A DNA stretch of 64,000 nucleotides. Origin: Chitinimonas taiwanensis DSM 18899. GTDB taxonomy: Bacteria > Pseudomonadota > Gammaproteobacteria > Burkholderiales > Chitinimonadaceae. Shown one piece after another: positions 53,850-61,739 of the stretch. A model generated the notes under the pieces. The model was not told the origin of the DNA, searched no databases, and was given only the letters and a program-made list of their open reading frames with translations. Made by a program: the position numbers and the translations under genes. The stretch lies in assembly GCF_900119825.1 (NCBI RefSeq), contig NZ_FPKR01000009.1, positions 147,758 through 211,757 on the forward strand, read 5' to 3'. The stretch's first letter is position 1; each line of letters begins with the position of its first letter.

Positions 53850-55145
53850 ATGGCTGCGCACTACAACGCTTCATTCACCTTGATGGCCGCCACCCAGGCT
53901 GATCTGACGCTGGCGGGCCGTGTTGCCCGCAGCCTGCGCAAGCAAAGCTGCGCGGTCGAGCTGCGCGAACAGGCGCTCGGTCGCGACAGCCTGGGCTGCG
54001 ATGCATTGATCAGCCACACCAGCGCCGAGCGCCTGGGCCGTCTGTTCGATGAGCTGGGCCTGCAGACGGCCGGGCAGGGCAGGGGCATGGTGCTGATCCA
54101 CCCGGAACCGGAAGCCGCCCACTACGCCCTGGCCCTGCGCCGTGGCCTGGGTGATGTGATTGCCTGGCCGGGCGAGCTCGACAGCTGGTGTCGCCAGCAC
54201 AGCCAGCGCCATGGCTCGGAAGCAGCCGGCAATAGCGCACTGCTTGGGCAATCGATTGCCATGCGCCAGCTGCGCCAGCGCGTACAGCGCATTGCCGCCT
54301 ATGACAGCACGGTGCTGCTGAGCGGCGAAACCGGCACTGGCAAGGAATGCGTGGCAAATGCCATACACGCCGCCAGCCCACGCCGTGGCCAGCCTATGAT
54401 CAGCATCAATTGCGCAGCCCTGCCTGATCTACTGGTCGAATCGGAGCTGTTTGGCTACGAACGCGGTGCATTCACCGGCGCCCACAGCAGCCAGGCCGGC
54501 AAGTTTGCCGCGGCCGAGGGCGGCACATTGTTTCTGGATGAAATCGGCGATATGCCGCTGTGCGCACAGGCCAAGATCCTGCGCGTCATTGAGAATCAGG
54601 AGTACTTCCGCCTGGGCAGCACACGCGCACAGCACAGCAATGTGCGCCTGATCGCCGCCACCCATCAGCCTCTGGACGAGCTATGCCGCCAGGGGCGTTT
54701 TCGGCTCGATCTGTATTACCGCCTGAATGTTGCCCCGATCGAACTGCCGAGCCTGCGCGAACGTGCCGAGGACATCGGCTTACTGGCCGAGCAGTTCCTG
54801 CGCGAGAGCTGCCAGCGCATCGGCCGGCCGCTCAAGCTGGGGGCAGAAGCGAGCCAAGCCCTGCTCGATTATCACTGGCCCGGCAATGTGCGCGAGCTGC
54901 GCAATGCCATTGAGCTCGCCGCCATCAATTGCGAGCGGCAACAGATCGGCCTGAGCGACCTGCCACCACAGCTGATGCGCTGGGCAAGCAGCCGACCGCA
55001 AGCACAGGATGAGCTAAGTCAGCTGAGCAGCCTGTTGATCGATACCCAGTGGAATAAATCGGAAGTGGCGCGCACGCTGAACTGGTCGCGCATGAAGCTG
55101 TACCGCAAGCTCAAGTTCTATGGGCTTGATACGCCCAAGCGCTGA
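53850..55145 (+). CDS. Sigma-54-dependent transcriptional activator
   Basis: The 431-residue enhancer-binding protein has an N-terminal sensory domain of about 125 residues without a clear receiver Asp set, an AAA+ module with Walker [13 protein letters not shown] (near residue 153), the sigma-54 contact loop [10 protein letters not shown] and Walker [13 protein letters not shown], and a C-terminal Fis-type HTH ([20 protein letters not shown]). It is divergent from the eCIS operon and is its probable activator. The ATG at 53850 was chosen because the domain starts there; the frame is open to 53670. Confidence 0.93.
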   Translation: MAAHYNASFTLMAATQADLTLAGRVARSLRKQSCAVELREQALGRDSLGCDALISHTSAERLGRLFDELGLQTAGQGRGMVLIHPEPEAAHYALALRRGLGDVIAWPGELDSWCRQHSQRHGSEAAGNSALLGQSIAMRQLRQRVQRIAAYDSTVLLSGETGTGKECVANAIHAASPRRGQPMISINCAALPDLLVESELFGYERGAFTGAHSSQAGKFAAAEGGTLFLDEIGDMPLCAQAKILRVIENQEYFRLGSTRAQHSNVRLIAATHQPLDELCRQGRFRLDLYYRLNVAPIELPSLRERAEDIGLLAEQFLRESCQRIGRPLKLGAEASQALLDYHWPGNVRELRNAIELAAINCERQQIGLSDLPPQLMRWASSRPQAQDELSQLSSLLIDTQWNKSEVARTLNWSRMKLYRKLKFYGLDTPKR

Positions 55146-55171
55146 GTTTGGACTAGGGACGTCGCAATTAA

Positions 55172-55185
55172 TGTGACATGTCACA
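55172..55185. promoter_or_regulatory. Perfect 14-bp palindrome upstream of a small basic protein gene
   Basis: TGTGACATGTCACA is perfectly palindromic. It lies 45 bases before the start codon of the 100-residue protein and 27 bases after the sigma-54 activator gene. It could be an operator for the small protein or an unrelated regulator. Confidence 0.4.
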
Positions 55186-55229
55186 AAATAAGGCTAGACT
55201 GCGCATAACGATTATCGACCACGCCCACC

Positions 55230-55532
55230 ATGTCGCAGCCCGCCACCTCAACCCCACCCACCAAACCGCGCCGCGGTCGCCCCAGCCTGGGCGAGCAGGC
55301 AATGAGTAGTGCCGAACGCAAGCGACGCAGCCGTGCGCAGCAGAAGCTGGCCGGTCTGCAATCAAAGGACCTGCAAGCGCGGATTCCCACGCCGTTCTCC
55401 TGTGAGCTGGATGCCATCAGCCTGTCGCGCCTGCGCAAGGCGGCTCGTGCAGCCCGGCTCAGCATCGCGCAGATGCTCGAACAGCTGATCAACGAACATC
55501 TGCCCAACAGCATCGATACGCACGACGCTTGA
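55230..55532 (+). CDS. Small basic putative DNA-binding protein
   Basis: The 100-residue protein has an AT-hook-like RRGRPSLGEQAMSSAERKRR at residues 14-33, a form common in small proteobacterial proteins of unknown role, and a C-terminal helical region (LSRLRKAARAARLSIAQMLE) with a ribbon-helix-helix look. It may bind DNA, possibly the palindrome just upstream. It overlaps nothing, and its start has only a weak ribosome site. Confidence 0.6.
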   Translation: MSQPATSTPPTKPRRGRPSLGEQAMSSAERKRRSRAQQKLAGLQSKDLQARIPTPFSCELDAISLSRLRKAARAARLSIAQMLEQLINEHLPNSIDTHDA

Positions 55533-55600
55533 CCTTGCCACGGCAGCAAGCCCCAGCCTGTGTGGACGGCCAAGCCGGCCGCAAACACAGGAGTAGCGAT

Positions 55601-55816
55601 ATGTATGAGTTCAATGTGGAGGGCATGGGCTGCGCCAGTTGCGTAGGCAAGATCCAGCGCGCCATCGATCAGCTCGATCCTGACGCCCAGGTCAACGTCG
55701 ATCGCGCCCAGGGGCGGGTCTCCATCGTCAGCGAATTGACACAGGCGCAACTGGCTGAGGCGCTAACTGCGGCGGGGTTTGCGCCGCGCCCCACGCTGAG
55801 TGTGGCGCACAGTTAG
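55601..55816 (+). CDS. Heavy-metal-associated (HMA) domain protein, CopZ-like
   Basis: The 71-residue single HMA domain has the metal-binding loop GMGCASC near residues 8-14 and [20 protein letters not shown] overall, with [10 protein letters not shown] and [12 protein letters not shown] typical of Atx1/CopZ copper chaperones. AGGAG lies nine bases before the ATG; the frame's longer form from 55529 has no such support. No P-type ATPase is adjacent, so the metal partner is unknown. Confidence 0.85.
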   Translation: MYEFNVEGMGCASCVGKIQRAIDQLDPDAQVNVDRAQGRVSIVSELTQAQLAEALTAAGFAPRPTLSVAHS

Positions 55817-55923
55817 GCAAAGTGCAGGGCGATGCCGAGGCGATCAACGGTCGGCACTTGTCATCGCCCTGCCACAGAGCATTCATATTATCGATGGCTA
55901 ATTTATCAGCCCTCGACATCGCC

Positions 55924-57507
55924 ATGCGCCTCACCTTATCCCGGCAGTTGTTGCTGCTGAATCTGTTCACCACTCTGGCGCTCGGCTTAGTTCTGGCGCT
56001 CACCGGCTGGAGCCTGAGTACGCTCAGGCTGGACTTCCGCCACTACGAGGCCGGGCAGCGCAGTGTGAATCTGCTGCTGGAGATCAAGGCCAGCGCCCTC
56101 TCGGTGGCGCGCGCCGATCCCATCCTGGCCGAGACCGCCGCGCAACTGGCCAGCACCGACCAGGCCGTGCGTACGGCGGCGCAAGCACTGCAGCCCTTGC
56201 TGTCCGATGCCGAGGCCAAGCAGGTGAAGGGGCTGATCGACCAATTCTGGCTTGAGTACATACGCCAGTTCAGCAGCGCGACCCGCATCGCCGAGAGCAG
56301 CCCGCAGGATGCCTTGGGCATTCCCGAGCAGATCTACCAACTGCAGCTGGCACCAATGATTAGCGCGCTGGATGCGCTGGTGGGGCGCGAGCGCCAGCAT
56401 GCCGCCCAGTTGCAGGCCCGCATCGTCCAGACCACCGAGCAGATTTTCCGTGGCGTGCTGATTCCGCTGCTGCTGGCCGCGCTGGTGGTGATTGCTGGCC
56501 AGTTCTTGCTGGCCAGCCGCCTGAAGCGGCGCCTCAAGCAGATGGAGGCCGAGGCGTTGCGCATGCAGGGTGGTGATCTGCGTCATCGTCTGCCCGAGGG
56601 CGAGGATGAATTGGGCCAGCTCGCGCGCGCCTTCAATGGCTTTGTGACGGTGCTAAGCCAGCTGCTGCGCGAAGTGCAGCAGGAAGTGGCCCATACCCGC
56701 CATGAAGCCGGCCAGCTGAGCACGCGCGCCGAACAGGTCGGCCAGTTCACCACCCAGCAAAGCCGTGAGGTGGGTGAAATCGGCGCGGCGGTCGCGCAGC
56801 TGTCAGGGTCGGTGCATACCGTGGGCAGCTTTGCGCAGGCGGCGGACCAGGCGGCGCAAGCCGCGAATCAGCTCACACGCCAGGCCGAACAACGCAGCGG
56901 CCAGGCGCTACACGATATGCAGCTATTGCAAGGCAGCGTACAGCGCGCCCGTACGACGCTGACTTCGCTGGGTAGCGCCATGGGCAAGGTGACGGCCGTC
57001 AGCGCACTGATCAAGGACATCGCCAGCCAGACCAATCTCTTGGCCTTGAATGCCGCCATCGAGGCTGCCAGGGCGGGCGAGAGCGGGCGCGGCTTCGCCG
57101 TGGTGGCCGATGAGGTGCGCAAGCTGTCCGAGCGCACCGCCGGCGCGACCGGCGAAATCGGCACGATTCTGAGTGGCTTGGCCACCAGCATGGATGAGGC
57201 CCACCAGGCCATGGATCAGGCGGAATCGCTGGCGGTGGAGGAGCTGGGTCAAGTCGAAACGATTGCCCAGCTGATGCAGCAGGCCGAGCGCATGGCCGAG
57301 CAGGTACAGCAGCGCATGGACAGCATTGCCCAGGCCACGCGCGAGCAATCGCAAACCAGCGGGCAGATCAGCCAGGATGTACAGGCAATCAACAGCCTGG
57401 CGCAGGACACCGCCGAGCAGATGCAGGCCACCTTGCGGCAAGCTAGCGGGCTGAGCGCCGGCGCGGCGCGCCTGGAGCAGGCCGCGCGCCGTTTCCAGCT
57501 CGACTAG
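55924..57507 (+). CDS. Methyl-accepting chemotaxis protein
   Basis: The 527-residue receptor has an N-terminal membrane helix ([20 protein letters not shown]), a periplasmic helical sensor domain of about 150 residues, a second helix ([20 protein letters not shown]), a HAMP domain and the signalling hairpin [20 protein letters not shown] followed by [15 protein letters not shown]. It lacks a recognisable C-terminal CheR tether. The start at MRLTLSRQ is chosen; ATG 55894, ten codons upstream, is also possible. The ligand is unknown. Confidence 0.92.
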   Translation: MRLTLSRQLLLLNLFTTLALGLVLALTGWSLSTLRLDFRHYEAGQRSVNLLLEIKASALSVARADPILAETAAQLASTDQAVRTAAQALQPLLSDAEAKQVKGLIDQFWLEYIRQFSSATRIAESSPQDALGIPEQIYQLQLAPMISALDALVGRERQHAAQLQARIVQTTEQIFRGVLIPLLLAALVVIAGQFLLASRLKRRLKQMEAEALRMQGGDLRHRLPEGEDELGQLARAFNGFVTVLSQLLREVQQEVAHTRHEAGQLSTRAEQVGQFTTQQSREVGEIGAAVAQLSGSVHTVGSFAQAADQAAQAANQLTRQAEQRSGQALHDMQLLQGSVQRARTTLTSLGSAMGKVTAVSALIKDIASQTNLLALNAAIEAARAGESGRGFAVVADEVRKLSERTAGATGEIGTILSGLATSMDEAHQAMDQAESLAVEELGQVETIAQLMQQAERMAEQVQQRMDSIAQATREQSQTSGQISQDVQAINSLAQDTAEQMQATLRQASGLSAGAARLEQAARRFQLD

Positions 57508-57696
57508 TTGGCGAACATAGGCCTTTCTGTAGTCGCCACGGTCGGGCTACGGGTAGGAAAACGACAAATTAGCAAAAATTGATTTGCTTTTAGAGTTTTT
57601 ACTAGTGAGCTGGCGTATATTCCGCCCGCATAAAATCAAGCAGTTCATCAGGGGAAGTGATGCGGGGCTTTCTAATCTCTGGCAGAGGGAAAGACG

Positions 57697-59991
57697 ATGC
57701 ACACATTACATACGGCCGGCCGAAGTAGACCGGCATATCTAAGTCGCAGCGCACTGCTGGCCTTGCTGGGCGCTGGCCTGCTTTCCGCCTGTGGCGGCGG
57801 AGGAGGGGATGCGCCAGGCACCAGCACACCGATAGGCGCAACGCCCAATGAGGGCGTGCCCGGCAAGGGCACGGTCACGGCAGACGGCTATGTGCCGCTC
57901 TTTCCCGAAGGCACCAAATTCCTGGAGCAATTGCAGTACCGCGAGGCTGACGGCACCTTGGTGACGCTGGCAGGCTTTCGCACTACCGACCGGCACGCCC
58001 GTGAGCGCGGCGAAGGCTGGTTCGAGGCGGACCGTGGGCCGGGCGCTTATTTCACTTTCCCGACCTTTTACTTCCAGAACCGCACCCTGGGCCTGGAAAT
58101 CCGCGACACCATTCCGGCCGGCGGCAACAAGATACAGATCTTCCTGCGCGCCAATGGCGGCAGCTTCGATGGCACCACCTTCAGCTTGTTCCGCAATATC
58201 CAGAACCCGGAAGTGCGCGACTACGGCTGGTCGATGAACACCGGCTTCAATAATCCGACCGAAAAGGGCCTGCCTTTCTGCCACACCGATCAGCCGCGAG
58301 AAGACTGCATGATCGAGTTCACCTCGAACTGGCGCACCGATCCGCATAGCCCGCTCAAGATCGGCGATAAGATCGAGCTGGCACCGGCCGTGCGTCTGGC
58401 ACGCTGGGAGATGAACCAAGACCCGAAGAAGGCTGGCTGGCCGCTGCAGAGTGGCAATCGCTACTACTCGCAAGCCACCACCGACCCGGCCAAGAGTGGC
58501 AAGGCCATCATCGATGGCGGCGGTAGCCGCTATTACTCGCTGGAGCAGCTCTATGTGGTAGGGAAGGGCATGCGTCCCTGGTATGGGATTGCGCCAAATC
58601 TGGATTCCGAGCCGCTGCCTGATGACACCCTGCTGGGTGGCGACACCAGCATCTCGTACAACTATGCCGATGAGCCGATGCGGGTATTCCAGCAGCCAGC
58701 CAACAATATCGGCATCAAGAACCTGCAACGCTTTGTGGAGGGCCGTCGCCTGTTCCACACCTCATTCAAGGACGGCACGCATTCCGAGCACGACCGCACC
58801 AATCCGGTATTCAGCGCCCATATCGGCCAGCTTGGGCCGCGCTTCAACCAGGAACGCTGCATTGCCTGCCATGTGAACAATGGGCGGAGCAGCGCAGCCG
58901 AGATTGGCTCACCGCTGGACATGATGCTGGTTGCCACCGGCACCGCCATGAATGAAGGCCGTCGCGTTGCGCACCCCGATTACGGCTTGAACGTGCAACA
59001 CCATGCCAATGGCGGCAAGGCCAATGACTATGACGTGAGCATCATCCAGTACGACACTCAGCTACGCACGCTGCCGGACGGCACCCAGGTAGAGTTGCGC
59101 AAGCCGGTGTATGCATTCAAGGGCGCACGGCCAGCGCTGATGTCGGTGCGCCAGGCGCCACAGGTAATCGGCATGGGCCTCTTGGAAGCGCTACCCGAGC
59201 AGACCATCGTGGCCATGGCCGACCCAGACGACAGGAATGGCGATGGCATCCGTGGCGTGTTCAACCTGGTCACCGACCCGGATACCGGCCAGCCGCGCGT
59301 AGGACGTTTCGGCTGGAAGGCCGGCAAGGCCAGCATCCGCCACCAGGCCGCCGAAGCGCTGATGAACGATATGAGCGTGACCACCACCAGCTACCCCAAG
59401 CACAGCTGCCAGCGTGGCGCAGCCGATTGTCGTAGCAGTGCTGGTGCGCCAGCCGTGAGCGAAGCGGAGCTGCAGCGCCTGACCCACTATCTATCCCTGC
59501 TCGGCGTGCCGGCGCAGCGTAGCGTTCGCAGCGGCTATCCGGCCGGTATGCGGGTCGCGGTCGAGCACGATGTCGATCCAGTAGTCGTGGCACGCGGCGC
59601 AGCTGTTTTCAACAGCACGGGCTGCACCAGCTGCCATACGGCACAGTTGAAGACCGGCAACACCCATCCCTTTGTGGAGCTGCGCAACCAGACCATACGG
59701 CCGTACACCGATATGCTGCTGCACGATATGGGCCCGGACCTGGCCGACACCGTGCAGGAATACAAGGCCATGCCCGCCATGTGGCGCACGCCGCCGCTAT
59801 GGGGCGTCGGCACGCTGAAGTTCACCCAGGGCGGCGCCGATAAAGCACGCTACCTGCACGACGGCCGCGCCCGCACGCTGATGGAAGCCATCCTTTGGCA
59901 CGGCGGCGAAGCGGAAGCCACGCGCAGGAAGTTTGAAGCGCTGCCAGCAACAGATCGCGCCGCCTTGGTTGCTTTCCTGGAAACACTGTAG
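57697..59991 (+). CDS. Di-haem DUF1111-type (thiol oxidoreductase-like) lipoprotein
   Basis: The 764-residue protein has a lipoprotein signal (LLGAGLLSAC, Cys32) and two c-type haem motifs, CIACH at 388-392 and CTSCH at 643-647. The region from about 350 on is the DUF1111 di-haem oxidoreductase (DHOR) domain with GTHSEHDRTNPVF and RGVFNLVTDPDTGQPRVGRF near it, ending in LHDGRARTLMEAILWHGGEA. About 300 residues precede that domain and look beta-rich, more than in shorter family members. It is outer-membrane or periplasm anchored; the substrate is unknown. Confidence 0.88.
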   Translation: MHTLHTAGRSRPAYLSRSALLALLGAGLLSACGGGGGDAPGTSTPIGATPNEGVPGKGTVTADGYVPLFPEGTKFLEQLQYREADGTLVTLAGFRTTDRHARERGEGWFEADRGPGAYFTFPTFYFQNRTLGLEIRDTIPAGGNKIQIFLRANGGSFDGTTFSLFRNIQNPEVRDYGWSMNTGFNNPTEKGLPFCHTDQPREDCMIEFTSNWRTDPHSPLKIGDKIELAPAVRLARWEMNQDPKKAGWPLQSGNRYYSQATTDPAKSGKAIIDGGGSRYYSLEQLYVVGKGMRPWYGIAPNLDSEPLPDDTLLGGDTSISYNYADEPMRVFQQPANNIGIKNLQRFVEGRRLFHTSFKDGTHSEHDRTNPVFSAHIGQLGPRFNQERCIACHVNNGRSSAAEIGSPLDMMLVATGTAMNEGRRVAHPDYGLNVQHHANGGKANDYDVSIIQYDTQLRTLPDGTQVELRKPVYAFKGARPALMSVRQAPQVIGMGLLEALPEQTIVAMADPDDRNGDGIRGVFNLVTDPDTGQPRVGRFGWKAGKASIRHQAAEALMNDMSVTTTSYPKHSCQRGAADCRSSAGAPAVSEAELQRLTHYLSLLGVPAQRSVRSGYPAGMRVAVEHDVDPVVVARGAAVFNSTGCTSCHTAQLKTGNTHPFVELRNQTIRPYTDMLLHDMGPDLADTVQEYKAMPAMWRTPPLWGVGTLKFTQGGADKARYLHDGRARTLMEAILWHGGEAEATRRKFEALPATDRAALVAFLETL

Positions 59992-60030
59992 TCGCGCTGA
60001 TTGCTGGCTTAGTCAACGCGCAAGTGAAGC

Positions 60031-60064
60031 AAGCCTCGACGGCCTTGGCCGTCGTGGCTTTTCA
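60031..60064 (+). terminator. Rho-independent terminator after the DUF1111 gene
   Basis: Arms 60032-60044 and 60047-60059 pair over 13 positions with one mismatch. They are followed by TTTTC. It ends the chromosomal unit left of the prophage. Confidence 0.8.
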
Positions 60065-60275
60065 TGTGCGCTAAATTTGCATCGGGTAGTCTGCGCACTT
60101 AGCGCTGGGGAAGACACATAGGGTGGGCACGATCGTCTACAGCGCACTGCATAGCGAAGATGAGCAGGCCAAGCAACCCAGGCGCAGGAAACTCATTGCT
60201 CGCTTTGCTGCGAACAACAACTCAGGAGTAGGAGAAGCGCGTTTACAAAGCCGGACACCTCGGTGATTTAAGGTT

Positions 60276-60710
60276 CTATCCAGGTACACGACTTGACATA
60301 ATAAACATTTGCTTATTAGGGGTAACGGTTTGATAACCATTTGTTATTAAAGCTGCTTTAGCCTCAGAGTGGGGCAGTGTTCCGTAAGCCATCAGCAGTC
60401 CTAGCCCCAAAAGAACCGCCTGAATCGACGACCGAAATCGTTTCACCTGGTCCTCCCAGAATGACCTCCTTTCGTCGCTCTTTGCCCGCTCGGCCTCAAT
60501 GATCGCCGACACCTCCAGCGGGTTCATCTTCAGGATTTCAGCCAAGCGCCACACCGCATAGGTGTCCGGCTGTCCTCGTCCGTTTTTCCAGTCGTACAGC
60601 TTCTGCTTGTACGCCCCCAGCTCGTCGCCAAGCCGACTTTCGCTGATTGGCTTCTCGTCTGTTCCTAGCTTTTTCGCTGCCGCTTCGAGCAGGTCATTCA
60701 GGGTTTGCAT
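60276..60710 (-). CDS. Phage HTH repressor-like protein (DUF3693-type)
   Basis: The 144-residue protein has an N-terminal helix-turn-helix (SRLGDELGAYKQKLYDWKNG, then AVWRLAEILKMNPLEVSAI) typical of filamentous-phage regulators of the DUF3693 type, and a hydrophobic C-terminal segment (IQAVLLGLGLLMAYG) that may anchor it in the membrane. It is divergent from the phage operon, the usual position of the inovirus repressor, with repeated operator-like motifs starting 9 bases before its ATG. The last 20 residues overlap a TAATAA-N8-TTATTA repeat. Confidence 0.75.
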   Translation of the reverse strand: MQTLNDLLEAAAKKLGTDEKPISESRLGDELGAYKQKLYDWKNGRGQPDTYAVWRLAEILKMNPLEVSAIIEAERAKSDERRSFWEDQVKRFRSSIQAVLLGLGLLMAYGTLPHSEAKAALITNGYQTVTPNKQMFIMSSRVPG

Positions 60711-60718
60711 GTCCGCAC

Positions 60719-60796
60719 CGTAAGATTTTCATTGCGTAAGAATTTTCTGCCGTGTAACTTTCCGTCAGATTTTTCTTCCGAAAGGAAAATCTGACA
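60719..60796. promoter_or_regulatory. Repeated operator-like motifs of the phage repressor
   Basis: Three direct copies of CGTmAGA(A)TTTTC occur at 60719-60730, 60735-60747 and 60763-60775. An inverted copy (GAAAATCTGACA, 60785-60796) makes a hairpin with the third. They lie between the repressor and the phage operon. Confidence 0.6.
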
Positions 60797-60849
60797 CCGG
60801 TTTTTGCGAAGTCTACCGCTCTTTCCCCCTGAAACGCTTCCTCCTACTC

Positions 60850-60877
60850 ACCCGGCATAAGCCCCGGGTCTTTTTTT
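60850..60877 (+). terminator. Rho-independent terminator or attenuator ahead of the phage operon
   Basis: Stem ACCCGG/CCGGGT with an 8-base loop is followed by a run of seven T. It lies between the divergent promoter region and the first phage gene (60904), so rightward transcripts would meet it. Confidence 0.75.
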
Positions 60878-60903
60878 GACCACACCACAGAGAGCAAACA
60901 CCA

Positions 60904-61248
60904 ATGACTACCATGCGCCTCCACTGCCGCGGCTTCGTCCACATGAAGGGCAAGGCCAAAGAGACTGGCAAGGAATACGACTTCGCCCAGCTGATGATTG
61001 AGCTGGATATGAGCGGCAACCAGAACGCCAACATGCAGCGCCTCGCCTTCGGCAAGGAAGCTGTTGCCTTCGACGTCGAGCCGAGCTTCGCCGCCAAGTT
61101 CTACGGTTTCCCGTACCCCTGCGACCTCGATGTCCAGATCGAGGAACAAATGGTGAAAGGCCGCCGCGGCTCCCTGGAGACCCGCAAGAAGGCCGTTAAC
61201 GCCACGCTGGCTACCCCTGCGGTTCCGGCAGCAGCAAAGGCGGTGTGA
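60904..61248 (+). CDS. Probable inovirus single-stranded DNA-binding protein
   Basis: The 114-residue protein sits at the position of the gene V/RstB-type ssDNA-binding protein, just upstream of the replication genes. It has a compact N-terminal OB-like core (MRLHCRGFVHMKGKAKETGK, YDFAQLMIELDM) and an Ala-rich C-terminal tail. Filamentous phage coats its single-stranded genome with such a protein before extrusion. Sequence motif evidence is limited; position and size carry much of the call. Confidence 0.6.
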   Translation: MTTMRLHCRGFVHMKGKAKETGKEYDFAQLMIELDMSGNQNANMQRLAFGKEAVAFDVEPSFAAKFYGFPYPCDLDVQIEEQMVKGRRGSLETRKKAVNATLATPAVPAAAKAV

Positions 61249-61249
61249 C

Positions 61250-61480
61250 ATGTCCAAGCACCTGCTCTGCCAAGACTGCTTGGCTATCTCTGAGCCCTCC
61301 AGCAACGAAAACGCTACCTGCTCCTGCGGTGGCGACCTGTGCGGCTGCCTGACCTGCGCCAATGACGCTGAAAAGCTGCTGAGCGGAGAGCGCGACTATC
61401 GTCGCCTGCACCTTGAAGCCCCGATTGATTTGTCGCACTGGTCGGCTTCGTCCGGCATTCGTGCGCTGCAGGCCGCCTGA
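61250..61480 (+). CDS. Cys-rich small phage protein
   Basis: The 76-residue protein has six cysteines in HLLCQDCLAIS and ATCSCGGDLCGCLTCAND, a zinc-ribbon-like spacing. It starts two bases after the preceding stop and is followed one base later by the next start, so it is part of the tightly packed phage operon. Function unknown. Confidence 0.6.
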   Translation: MSKHLLCQDCLAISEPSSNENATCSCGGDLCGCLTCANDAEKLLSGERDYRRLHLEAPIDLSHWSASSGIRALQAA

Positions 61481-61481
61481 C

Positions 61482-61739
61482 ATGCTCCGCATCGTCGGCA
61501 CCTGCCGCCGCCAATCCGCGCAACCGGTTTTCGTGACTAGTCACGAGAACCGGGAGCCGGTTTTTGGACGGGTGACTGGTAACACCCGTCTTTTGTTTCA
61601 TTTTGAAACAGAAGCCCCCATTTCGACCCCCCGTTTTCAGTCACCTAACCCCCGTCTTTTTTCTCAATTTGAGACTGCTTCACCCTCGCTGACCCCCCGT
61701 CTTTTTTCCCAAAATGGGAAAACTGGTGGTGCGTCATGA
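61482..61739 (+). CDS. Small repeat-encoded ORF overlapping the rep start
   Basis: The 85-residue ORF begins MLRIVGTCRRQSAQPVFV, one base after the previous stop, and its stop overlaps the rep ATG (ATGA), so it could be translationally coupled. Its coding DNA contains an array of palindromes, so residues recur in a 15-residue pattern (PRLFSQFETASPSL and PRLFSQNG). It might instead be a non-coding structured region with an incidentally open frame; both are possible. Confidence 0.4.
   Translation: MLRIVGTCRRQSAQPVFVTSHENREPVFGRVTGNTRLLFHFETEAPISTPRFQSPNPRLFSQFETASPSLTPRLFSQNGKTGGAS
61524..61553. repeat. 30-bp inverted repeat in the phage region
   Basis: CCGGTTTTCGTGACT pairs with AGTCACGAGAACCGG over 15 positions with a single G-T pair. 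The core is a perfect 14-bp palindrome, CGTGACTAGTCACG. Confidence 0.85.
61567..61594 (+). terminator. Hairpin followed by T-rich tract
   Basis: GACGGGTG (61567-61574) pairs with CACCCGTC (61583-61590) over an 8-base loop and is followed by TTTTGTTT. It looks like a terminator but is also one unit of the palindrome array. Confidence 0.5.
61585..61722. repeat. Array of CCCGTCTTTT units, each followed by a different palindrome
   Basis: CCCGTC occurs at 61585, 61651 and 61696, with CCCGTT at 61630; spacings of 45 bases recur (61585 to 61630, 61651 to 61696). Three units carry a hairpin of the form stem-CA-N3-TG-stem: GTTTCA/TGAAAC (61595-61609), TCTCA/TGAGA (61662-61674) and TTTTCCCA/TGGGAAAA (61704-61722). 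Outer stem bases differ between units but always pair. Confidence 0.8.

Noticed and set aside
60066..60105. GTGCGCTAA ... TTAGCGC inverted repeat considered as a dif/Xer-type phage attachment site
   Set aside because: One arm recalls a XerC half-site, but no conserved XerD arm is present and the spacer is too long.
60123..60266. A 47-codon GTG frame between the DUF1111 terminator and the prophage
   Set aside because: It has no ribosome site, no recognisable product and a composition like random sequence.
60299..60318. TAATAA-N8-TTATTA repeat as an operator or attachment core
   Set aside because: It lies within the 3' end of the repressor gene and has simple AT composition; no second copy was seen.
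61704..61722. Resemblance of the TTTTCCCA/TGGGAAAA hairpin to Neisseria dRS3 repeats (ATTCCC-N8-GGGAAT)
   Set aside because: Spacer length and flanking bases differ, and the unit belongs to a local array with its own conserved start.
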